Origin: Lactifluus volemus
Lineage: Eukaryota > Basidiomycota > Agaricomycetes > Russulales > Russulaceae
Direction: 5' to 3'
DNA: 64,000 bases
Assembly (NCBI GenBank): GCA_022376515.1
Contig: WTXI01000149.1
Span: forward strand, 24,985-88,984
Under the pieces are notes generated by a model. That model was not told the DNA's origin. It made no database searches and worked only from the letters and a program-made list of their open reading frames with translations. The position numbers and the translations under genes were made by a program. This document shows, one piece after another, positions 9,681 through 19,431 of the stretch (position 1 is the first letter of the stretch; the number at the start of each line of letters is the position of its first letter).

Positions 9681-12600
9681 TTCTGACCCGCAGCTAAACC
9701 TGCGGGAAATCCCGTACCCCAGGCACGGGTGCGGGTTTTCCCGGGGTACGGGTACGGGTACCTCTGGAGATACCCCAGGGTTACCCACGTCCATCACTAT
9801 ATCTGATCTCCCGTAGGCACATAAGATAACTTGATGTCTCCGGTGGCAACCCTCTTGCGTAAGAAGTGGTGGCGGAGGTCGATATGCTTGGTTCGATCGT
9901 GAAACTCCGGATTGTGGGCGATGGCGATGGCTGACTGATTATCGACGCGCAGAACAGTGGGGGTGGAGATCGTGAAGCCAAGTTCGCAGAGGAGGCGGCG
10001 TAGCCAAATGGCTTCTTTGGCTGCATAGGCGACTGCAATGTACTCCGCTTCTGTGCTGGACAAAGCTACAGATGTCTGCTTTTTAGATCCCCAGCTGATG
10101 GCGGCACCTCCCAGCATAAATACAAAGCCAGAGGTTGACTTCCTGTCGTTGATGTCGCTAGCCCAATCGGCGTCCACGAAACCGCGGAGAGTGGTGCCTT
10201 CGGTAGCCCCACGCCTGAAGACGAGGCGCAGGGCAGAAGAGCCGCGCAAATACTTGAAAACGCGATCCAGCGAGACAAAGTGTGCTGGTCCAGGCGTGGC
10301 GTTGTGTCGCCCAAGGGCGCCAACCGCATAGGCTAGGTCAGGTCGTGTTCCCAACATCGGGTACATGAGGGCTCCGACGGCGCTCTGATAAGGCTTCGGG
10401 TCGGACTCAGGTTCAGGGAGCTTGCGGAGGTGCTCATTTGCGAGGGCAGGCGTCGCGATAGGATGAACGGATGACTTCCCGAAACGCTCGAGGATCTCGC
10501 AAGAGTACTTCTCTTGAGACAAGGAAATCCATCCAGCGGTGCGGTCGCGGGTGACGTGCATCCCGAGAATCCAGGTGAGGTCACCAAGATCAGTCATCTC
10601 GTAATGCTGCTTGAGGAGGGCCTTGTCACGCTCGATCTCGCCAAGATCGGTTGAGGCCATGGTTATGTCATCGACGTAGAGGGCGATAATGGAAATGTGA
10701 GGGTCAGCAAAGCGAGTGAAAACCGCATGGTCAGCTTGCGTGTTAATGTATCCCATGGAGAGCAATCACGATCTGATATTCTCATACCAGACGTGCCCAC
10801 CCTGCTTGGTTCCGTAAACAGCCTTTAGCAGTCGCAAGACTGTGCCGCTCGGTGCACCGAAACCAGGGGGGGGATACATAAAAATTTCCTCCTTCAACTC
10901 TCCGTTGAGATAGGCTGACTTCACATCCATCTGATGCACCTCAAGATTCTTCTCAGCTGCCATTGCGAGGATAACGCGGAAAGAAGCAAACTTTGCGACG
11001 GGTGCGAAAGTCTCATCGTAATCGACGCCTTCGGTTTGTGTAAAACCTTGAGCAACGATGCACGCCTTGTACTTCTGGATGCTGCCATCCGGGCCACGTT
11101 TGACGCGGAAAACCCATCGGCTGCCGACAATTTTGCGGTCGCGCGGGCGCGGGACGATCTCGAAGACGCCCATTTGCTCGAATGCGTGTCGTTCGTTCTC
11201 GCAAGCTAAAATCCACTCGGCTGCGTCTGGTCGAGCCATGGCCTCATCGAAAGTGTGTGGGTCACTTCCGGGATCGGCATCGGCGACGGTGACGCGCACG
11301 GGGCGCTTGCGGTCGTATGAGCTAACGTCATAGCGGGCATCATCATCGCAAACGGGTGCGCGGATGGAACACTTCGGACGTGTAGGCGGTTCGAGTGGAG
11401 GGGACACGCGCGCAGGTGCGGGTGCTACAGGAGCATGCACCCCGTCATCGATAACATCGTCGTCATCGTCGTTGATCACGACGCGTTCATGCTGAGCACC
11501 CCCTTCGTCGAAAATAACGTCGCATGAGTTGTAGACCGTGTGGGAGGTACGATCGATGAGCTTGAAAGCTTTGTAGTTCGCTGTGAGCCCAAGGAAAACG
11601 CATTGGTGTGAGTGAGATGCAAGTTTTGATCGGTGCTTCTCTGGGACATGCATATGGGCCTTGCAGCCAAAGATACGGAGGCGCGATACGTTGGGTTTAT
11701 TGCCGCTCCAAGCTTCCTCAGGTGTAATACCGGGGAGCGAGCACGTTGGCAAGTGGTTGTGTAGGACAGAAGCGTACTCGAGGGCATCGTACCAAAAGGA
11801 ATCGGGGAGCGCGGCGTCGCTAAGCATGGCTCGCGCCTTGTCGAGTAGTGTGCGGTTCATGCGTTCCGCAACGCCATTGTGCTCGGACGTGTAGGCTGTG
11901 GTGACCTCTTGTCGAATCCCCTTCATTTTGAAGTAACGAGTCGGTACATTACCCGTGTATTCGCCACCGCCATCGGAACGCAACGCCTTCAGCTGTTTTC
12001 CCGTTTCGCGCTCGGCTCTCGCTACAAAAATCTCCAGGTGGCGGAGAAGATCAGATTTCAATCTCAAGCCTGCGACGAAGACCTTGCGAGTCTTATCATC
12101 TGTGAATGTCGCGAAGTATTCGAAGCCTTGACGCGATCGAGTCGGGAGTTTGCCGCAGATGTCGGAGAACACGCGGCCCAAGATTTCGGTCGCGCGCGTA
12201 CCAGTCATCTTTGAAATGTCGGTGCGGGTCTGTTTTCCGACTAGGCATGGTTCGCAAATTGGGGTTGCGCTCGTGGTACCTTCTATGGTAATCCCCTCAA
12301 CTATTCCCTTCTCGGCAATTCGAACGATAGTGTCGGCGCTGACATGTCCGAGTCGCCGATGCCAAGTGGCGAGGGTGGCTTTGGAGCCGGCGTCCTCGCT
12401 AAGGAAAACGGTTTCATGAGGTGCGGGAGGATTCTCATTCTCGTGCGGCAACGCGACGACGTTGGCAATTCGGACCCTTTCTGGGACGGTGGTTTTGATG
12501 TCCATAATGTAAAGATTCGAGGACATTCGGCCATGACAGGTGATGACACCTGACTTGTCCCGGAGGAGGCAAGAGTCGTTGCTGAAGAGCAAACTGGCCC

Positions 12601-14219
12601 CGTGTTGCGTCAAATAAGATACCGAAAGCAAGTTTCCGTGCAGGTCGGGAACGAAAAGAACCTCCTGGAGGATTGCAGTCCTCCACTGGTCATTGGCGTA
12701 CATGCGGACACGTATGCATCCAACGCCTGTAGCCAAGATGGAGCGAGCGTCACCTAGCATTACCTTGATAGGGACAGAGAGCGGGGAGAAATGTGTGAAC
12801 CACGAGCGATTGCAGGACATCGTGCGAGACGCTCCCGAATCAAGGATCCAGGACTCGAGAAGGGAGGCAGAAGGGTGCGATGGACGGGCTTGGTAAAGGA
12901 AAACCTCCTCGTCGCGTGATGACGCTACTGCCACTTTCGCAGAGGCGGGTGCAGTAGTTGAGGTGGAAGGAGGGGTTGACGCCGTTGCCGGTGTCGCGGT
13001 CGCTGCCTTCGCTTCCTTTTCTTTCTGTGCCTTGAGTTTTCGGCACTCACTGACGTCGTGGCCGGTGTAGTTGCAGTGGGTGCAGCGTTTTTTCTGCTGC
13101 TCCTTGCGTTTGTTCCGGTCGCCCTTCCCCTTGTCCTTGTCGGAGTCCTTCTTTTCTGACTTTTTCTTGCCATCTTTGCCCTTTTTGGCGGCCTTCGTGT
13201 AGAAAGCGGCCGCTCCGTCGCCGGACTCGCGGATGTGTGAGTCTTCGTCTGTAAGGATGCGCAATTTGATGTTCTCGGCCGTTTGGTCGAGAGGGCTTAA
13301 GTTGTTGAGGAGGATCTTGAGCATTCTATGAGACACGGGGAGGGCGTTTGTGATGGCGTGAGCGATTTGTTGGTCAGTAAAAGGGGACCCGGCTTCGGCA
13401 AGGCGGTGTGACGCGTCGATCATGGCGTTGATCTGAGGTTCGAGGGGTTCGGAATCGTTGAGAGGCGTGCTGAAGAGTCTGTTCATCAGCTGAGAGATTT
13501 TGTGCCCCCCTCGTCCTTCAAAACGTGCGGAAAGACATTCGAGACACTCCTTCGCTGTCTGGGCATGGAAGATAAGGTGGGCCGGTTCTCCAGTGAGCGA
13601 CAAGGCGATGAGGGAGAAGGCCTGTTGGTCTTTTTCATCCCATGCGGCAGATTCGACAGGGTAGAGGAAGGAACTCGGTCGCGGGTCGTTAAGAACAGTC
13701 AGAAGTTTATAGCTTCTGAGGACGACGCGCATGTGGAAGCGCCATACAGAGAAATTGCTGCCGTCTTGCTCGAGCGGAGGGATGTCGTACCGTTGCGAAA
13801 TGACCGTTGGAGCGGCCATTGCAGGTGGTGGACGAGCCTGTGGGATCGGAGCCTGCTGAGGTGCCGGCGGAATCGCGGCCTGCTGACGTGCGAACGGTAT
13901 TCCCGCAAATGGGTGCATTGGCGGAATTCGTGGGTTCGGTTCCGGATAATGTAATGGTCGGATCACATCAGGAGGGGATTGCGAACGAGCTGGCGTGTTC
14001 GCAGCCGAGGTCAGAGGGGATCTCACGTGTGCGGAGCTGGCAGCGGAGCCGTGGAAAGAACCGTGGACGGAGCCAGCAGGGCCGGCGACAGCGTTGTCGT
14101 CGTCTGCGTTTTGGTTGACGTCTGGGGGTTGTTGTGCCGCGGCATGTTGTGCGGTGGCTTGGCTCATGCTTCGAGTGATGGGCAACAGTGTGACCGAGAA
14201 GCTCAGGTGGAGACTCGGG

Positions 14220-14820
14220 TGTTAAGGTTCCAAGTGGGACCTTTGTACGAAGTGTACGATCGTTCGTGAAGTCAAGACTTGCAAGACGTGCAAGTCAAGA
14301 TCAAAGGTTCGATAAAGAAAAGACTTAGTAAACGACTAAGTCAAGAGCGTTTCAGAGGTCAAGGGCTTTGGGCTTGGGGATAAGACCAAAGTGTCAAGAA
14401 GTCGAAGAGCGTGATGTCAAGAGGGTTCTCTCAGGTCTGATGCTTCTAGGCAAGCAAGGTTCTAATAGATAGAAGACTTGGATTGCGAAACAAAACTGAG
14501 ACTTAAGGTCTCTAGGGCAGAAAGTACAGGGTTTATATACATAAGAAGACGAGGCTATGTGCACAGCCGTAGGGGCTGTGACCTTCGTACAGCTTTCAGG
14601 GTTTGAAACATGTTTCAGGAATCAGCAAGTCATCCTGTGCATGTGGCTGTTGCTTGCGGCTGTACGGTGCTGTGTAAAGCTGTATCGTGAGAGAAATAAG
14701 TAAGCGATCTGAAACAAAGCGATCGGCAGTCCATTCGCATAAGCAAAGAAGTCAGCAGAAATGAGTCAGCAGTCCGAAAATGTATAGTATGAGTCAGCAA
14801 ACACGTGTCAGTCCATAACA
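14220..14820 (-). repeat. Gypsy A 3' LTR
   Basis: 601 bases. Holds two TGAGTCA/TGACTCA words (14762-14768 and about 14790-14796), a CACGTG near 14802, a TATA-like tatataaac on the minus strand near 14533-14541, and a palindrome tgaaacatgtttca. These are the promoter elements of the family as read in the minus direction. Confidence 0.93.
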
Positions 14821-14835
14821 CCATCCCCCGTCTAA
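14821..14835 (-). promoter_or_regulatory. Gypsy A polypurine tract
   Basis: On the minus strand ttagacgggggatgg directly abuts the 3' LTR start, the expected site for plus-strand priming. Confidence 0.7.
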
Positions 14836-14854
14836 GGCGCAGTCCCACCTGCGT

Positions 14855-15283
14855 TTATTCACGGTCAGCGGCGTAGTCCCAGTCACTCATCTCCGCGTTG
14901 ATCCAGCCAGACGTGGAGCGGTCAACACCGTGGCCATACCAGAGGTAAGCCTTCTTGTCGTCGGTGTAGGGGCACGACCAATGCCAGTGAGGGTGTTCTA
15001 GGGGGACTCTACAAGAGTCTCCGAACTTGCATTGCTGGTGGGGTTCATGACACGAAGGGCCTGGATGGCCGTAGTCAGCGCACCACTCACACCAGTCGTG
15101 GAGGGGGCACTCGACATAGAGGTGCCCGGGGTTTCGTCGCTTGCATCGACCACAATAGGGCGTGTGCGTGATCCTGGCTGCGGCACTATCAGCGGCGGTT
15201 CCACTGCTACTATTGACGACCCGTTCCATGCAAGTCTTGCAGTGAAGGGCACCCTCGCCGTCATGAATTGTACCCCTGGCCAC
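14855..15283 (-). CDS. Gypsy A 3' zinc-knuckle reading frame (overlaps pol)
   Basis: Open for 142 codons, in a different frame from the end of pol (overlap 14998-15283), and ending 35 bases before the 3' LTR. The first in-frame ATG is near 15230. It encodes two zinc knuckles: CGRCKRRNPGHLYVEC (CX2CX6HX4C) and CEWCADYGHPGPSC (the canonical CX2CX4HX4C), followed by CHEPHQQC and CRV...H...CP. The reading frame next to the 3' LTR of the unrelated-LTR family B (60902-61350) shows the same pattern. Conservation of spacing across two families argues that it is translated, either from its own ATG or by frameshift from pol. Function unknown; RNA or nucleocapsid binding is a guess from the knuckles. 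Confidence 0.6.
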   Translation of the reverse strand: MARGTIHDGEGALHCKTCMERVVNSSSGTAADSAAARITHTPYCGRCKRRNPGHLYVECPLHDWCEWCADYGHPGPSCHEPHQQCKFGDSCRVPLEHPHWHWSCPYTDDKKAYLWYGHGVDRSTSGWINAEMSDWDYAADRE

Positions 15284-18200
15284 TGGTCGTTGTCAGCGTC
15301 GTTGTCATTACCAAATGCCCATCCGAGTTCGTCGTTCTGGATAGGGGAGATAGATGAGGCGGGCGAGTCGCAGACGTTAGAGGCCGGTGAGCTTGGTAGG
15401 GATGGTAATTGGTTGTTTGGCGGGGAGGGGGCGGCGTCGCTCCGCAGGAGTCCACCAAAATCGGGGAGGTCCTCGTTCCACGAGGGTGGTGGGAGGTTGG
15501 CGAGTGGGGTCCACGGACGGTCGGTGGGAGGTGTGAGGTATTCCCAAATCGAACGTGTCGGTTTGGGTTGTTGTATGGCCCACGCTGCGAATTCACAGGC
15601 CTGGAAGAGCGACTCTCGAAGGGTGTCATCGAGCGGTGTGATTCGCGGGTATAAGGAGGGGGAACGGGGGTCGGGGATCGGTTTCTTGGACGCCGTGTAT
15701 AGCTCACTGGGATAAACGGTGGAGAGGCCGAACGATGATTGGTAGAGGAGGGACGATGGGTGGACCGGGCGGATGGGACGTGGTGCGGGTAGGTCATATT
15801 GGGCTGGGACATGTTGCATATAGCGAATTGTGAGGGAGTTCGGTAAAGGTGGTGTGGTGGTGGTAGTTGTAGTGGTGGGGATGAAAGTTGGTGATGTCGT
15901 TTCTTGCTGAAGCAAGAGGGTTCTTATAGCTTTTGGTTGAGCTTTGTAAAAGGCTGTGAGTAGTTCTGGAGCGTCAACATTCTCAGCTGGTTCCCATGTG
16001 TTGTGTGCGGCGGAATAGCCTTTCCACTTTAGGAGATATTGGAGTTTCGTTTTGTTCTTTGGCCCGATACGTCTGGACCCTAGAACAGCTTCTACTTCGT
16101 ACTCCTCTTCTCCGTCTACAAGTTCCGGTGGAGGCTGTTCGAAGTTCGGACCATGTTCGGGCGTTTCCGTATAGGGTGCGATCAGTGATGTGTGAAACAC
16201 ATCATGAATCTGCCATCAATCTGGGAGTTTGAGGCGTACAACTACCGGTGATATGACTTTGGTGATTGTAAAAGGTCCGTAGCGTTTTGGGGCTAGTTTG
16301 CTGCTAAGGTGCGTCATTTTGAGGTTGGTTCCCTCAAGCCAGACTTTTTCTCCTATGGCATATTTTCGGTAGTGGCATTGACCCTTCTTGTGTTCTGTGC
16401 GTTTGTGAAGGAGGGTTTGTGCGTGTTTCATCGCTGATCAGGCCTTTTCTCGGATGTTTTTGAGTTCTTCGGATCTTTTGTTGACATAAGGTAGATGGCT
16501 TGTGATCCGAGAAGTCGTGACAAGAGGGGTGTATCCGATGAGGAGTTCGTACGGAGTAAACCCGGTTGTGGCGTTTGGCCATGAGTTATGAACGAACTGG
16601 GCCATGGGCAGAAGCGTGGACCAATCATTCATGTAATCATTGCCATAGATGCGGAGATATTGTTCTACTCGTTGGTTACTTCTTTCCGACTGACCATCCG
16701 TTTGAGGGTGGTAGGCGGTACTGATATTTTGCGATATCTTGAGTTTCTGGCAGAGTCCCGTGGCTAGGTGTGATGTGAAATGGGGATCTCTATCAGAGAT
16801 GATTCTTCGGGGAACACCGTAGTTCGGAAAAACGTTGGAGATGTATAGGTCGATAACTTCTTCCGTGGTGATCTTTTTTGTACACGGTAAGAAGACGGCG
16901 GCTTTAGTGCAATCGTGATCGACGATCGTGAGGATGGAATCATATCCATGTGACTCGGGAAGATCCGTGATAAGGTCCATCACCACGACTTGGAAAGGAA
17001 CATTGGATACTTCCTGTTCTCGTGGTTCGATGGGAGCGATGGGGGGTTTTGGTCGATGGGTAAGGGGTTTTGTTGACTGGCATGTGGCGCATCCCTTGAC
17101 GTATTGTGTGACATACTGCTTGAGTCCAGGCCACCAGAAGTTATGGAAGACTTCTATCATGGTGTTGGCGATGCCTGGATGGCCAGCAAGCTGATGGTCG
17201 TGATAATGCCAGAGTATATCTTTCTTCAGTTGGTCGTCCTCAGGGACTACCGGAGCGTCCGCTTTCCACCATCGTCCCTCATGATCTTGTTCCAATTGAT
17301 GTTCCTCTGCCCATTGTTTCACGAGGTCGTCGTTTTCTTTTTGTGCTAACCAAACACGCTCTTCAATGGAGTGAAGTTCCATTGCTTGGACAAAGAGCTT
17401 GTCAGGTAATACCACGACGTCTTCGTTGTCATCATCGCCTTTGGGAATGGCGGGGTGTCGTGATAATGCGTCGGCACGATTTGTAGCGCCAGGTTTGTGG
17501 ATGAGTTCAAAGTTAAACTCTGCTAACTTGCTCAGATAGCGCGCCACTCTTCGTGTGATGTTTCATGGTGATCGATAAAATCGGAGATTGTTGTGGTCGG
17601 TGTATACTTTGATTGGAAAAGGTGAGGATAATAACACGTGTTCCCAGCGAAGGAGTCCTCTGACGACTGCTAAGAGTTCGCGGTCGTAAACTGGGTAATT
17701 TCTCTCTGCAGCGTTGAAGGTGTGTGAGTCGTAACCAACTGCTCTAGGTTTGTTATCTTTGTCTCTTTGAAGCAGGACTGCTCCAGTAGCGTATTGGGAG
17801 GCGTCTACTTCAAGTTCAAAGGGTTTTGAGTAGTCGGGTCGGTATAGGACTGGGTCTTCTTGTACGCGTTGAAGTAAAATTTTTAGGGCATTACTGCACT
17901 CATCGGTCCAGTCGAACTTCACCCCCTTCTTTAGAAGTGCAGTAATGGGACGTGCAATGTCGGCAAAGCCGCGGATAAAGGGTCATTGAAAACCGAGGAC
18001 GCCAAGAGTGCTTCTGACGTCTTCAACTTTTGTAAGGACAGTGGGCCAATTAGCAAGACCATTTCTTTTTGTTGGGTCGATCATTATCTTCCCATCACGG
18101 ACTTCAATACCAAGGTATTTGACTTGTTCCTTCTCAAAGTGGCATTTTGACGCTTTGAAGAACAAAGAGAGTTCGCGGGCGCGTGTGAGAACTGCGTGAG

Positions 18201-19424
18201 TGATCTCTCGAAGTTCTTCTAGATTGTCGGAGCAGATGAGGACGTAATCCATATAGATTAGGATACGTCCTGGGTATTTGTTGACAAGGTCAGCAAAGGC
18301 GGCATCCATGAATCTCTGGAAGACCACTGGTGAATTTCGTAGTCCAAAGAACATTACTTTAGGCTTGAAAAGACCATAGGGAGTTTTGAAGGCGGCTTTC
18401 CACTGGTCTTCATCTTTGATATGGATATTGTGATACCCCCATCGAATGTCGAGGGTAGTAAAATATCGCATGCCATGGAGTTGTTCTAGAAGATTTTCGA
18501 TGCGGGGGAGAGGGTAAACGTCGGGAATGGTATGTTCATTAACGCGTTGATAATCTTGAACTGGTCTAGAACTTTCATCTGCTTTAGGAATAAGGAACCA
18601 GGGTGAAGACCAAGGGGAGTCTGTTTGCTCGATATAGCCTTTCTCCTGATGTTCTTTTAGGAATTTCTTTGTAATTTCCTTCCCTTCTTCTGTTAACGGA
18701 TAAACTTTGCAGTTGATGATGTCAGGTGCGTCTGGTTTCAACTTTATCTCCATGTCAAATTTTCCTTGGCTAGGAGGGAAGCGTTTTGCTGCTTCTTCGT
18801 CAAAGATAAAGGCATGACGCTGGTATTTGAGGGGTATTCCTTGAACAGCAGCGCTCGAGGCCGTGCGTCGTTCAGTATCCGCAATGGCCCATTCTTGGGA
18901 TTTTCCAGCAGGTTCTAAAGCTCGTGCGAGTAAAACTCGAGCTTTTTCATTGAGGGCAGCTGCTGCATGGTAGTATTGGGATTCGAGGCAAATCTTCGGA
19001 TTTTCATCATCTAGGGTTCGATCTTTCCAGTTGAGTCGTGGGTTGAACGTTTCTAGCCATGGGTATCCGAGGATGACGCGATCCATGCCTAGGTCTGTGA
19101 TGAAGAAGTTTTGCAACTCTTCTAGTTTTCCCATACGGATGCGTAAAGTAGAAAACTTCGTGACTCGTCCTAGTTTGTTTTCTGTTCCATCAACATTAAA
19201 GATCTGGATTGGTTTATCTAGATCTTTTGTTCCTAGTTGCCATCTTTCTGCCGTTCGATGATCGATAAAATTACTGGTAGCGCCACTATCGACAAGCGCT
19301 TTATCTTCTTTTGTTCCGCCGTTATAGCTTGAATAAATAATGGGAACTTCCATTGATGAAATGGCGTTTAAATACAAGCTATTTGGTACTAAGGCTCGGA
19401 TCCAGGCGGCGAGATCAGAGCCCT
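14998..19424 (-). pseudogene. Gypsy A Pol, four in-frame TGA stops
   Basis: A single minus-strand frame broken only by TGA codons at 17983-17985, 17563-17565, 16438-16440 and 16216-16218. Domains in order: protease with LVDSGATSNFI (about 19300); RT with VFFGLRNSP-type motifs and an active site reading YMDY at about 18250 (YMDD is expected, so one catalytic Asp is lost); RNase H LEVDASQYATGAVL; integrase zinc finger (HYHDHQLAGH, CATC) and triad (VVMDLITDLP, SDRDPHF, TDGQSERSNQ); C-terminal chromodomain (YLLKWKGYSAAHNTWEP, about 16050); then a tail of about 280 residues rich in Pro/Ser/Thr with no domain I know. Each stop can be explained by CGA to TGA. Not translatable as a whole. Confidence 0.9.
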
Positions 19425-19431
19425 TTAAAAA
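19425..19431 (-). promoter_or_regulatory. Candidate -1 ribosomal slip site at the gag stop
   Basis: The minus strand reads T TTT TAA, with the last codon of gag (TTT) followed by the TAA stop. Shifting back one base gives TTT TTA and enters the pol frame, which is open from that point to the protease. The same heptamer is kept at 63808-63814 in the other family A copy. Sushi-type elements are known to use -1 shifting between gag and pol. Confidence 0.55.

Larger units (their letters stand above)
8337..9799. mobile_element. Non-autonomous hAT-like DNA transposon inside Copia pol
   Basis: The ends are terminal inverted repeats: tagtgatggac at 8337-8347 and its complement at 9789-9799, 11 bases perfect and then imperfect. 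The element is flanked by an exact 8-base target duplication, tatctgat, at 8329-8336 and 9800-9807. An 8-base duplication and TIRs starting TAGTG fit the hAT superfamily. Both subterminal regions are rich in cgggta/tacccg words, as expected of transposase-binding sites. Excising the element plus one duplication restores the Copia frame exactly. No transposase is encoded: the interior is a GC-rich tandem array, a short minisatellite, a roughly 440-base unknown region and a tRNA-like stretch. It must depend on an autonomous relative elsewhere. Confidence 0.88.
8248..14167 (-). pseudogene. Copia gag-pol polyprotein, interrupted
   Basis: One reading frame on the minus strand encodes the whole polyprotein, with ATG at 14167 (an in-frame TTG lies at 14185). 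Parts in order: Pro/Ala-rich N-terminus; gag core; CCHC knuckle CTHCNYTGHDVSEC (about 13040-13090); protease with WILDSGAS (about 12840); integrase HHCC (HRRLGH, CEPC) and its acidic triad (FSDICG, RSDGGGEYTG, HNGVAERMNR); reverse transcriptase with YVDD (about 10690); RNase H with DADWA and STEAEY. Two breaks are seen. An in-frame TGA at 10766-10768 sits between IRS and LLSMGY, where CGA would keep the frame. The hAT-like element at 8337-9799 separates GDQI from the last 30 or so residues, which resume at 8328 as ADIFTKG and end at 8248. Otherwise the frame is intact over about 4.4 kb. Confidence 0.92.

Noticed and set aside
10038..12700. Many plus-strand frames of 60-110 codons
   Set aside because: Shadows of the Copia polyprotein on the opposite strand.
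15261..15812. 183-codon Ser/Pro/Arg-rich frame on the minus strand
   Set aside because: Third frame of the pol tail region; low complexity, no conserved motif, and no counterpart is visible in family B, unlike the zinc-knuckle frame.
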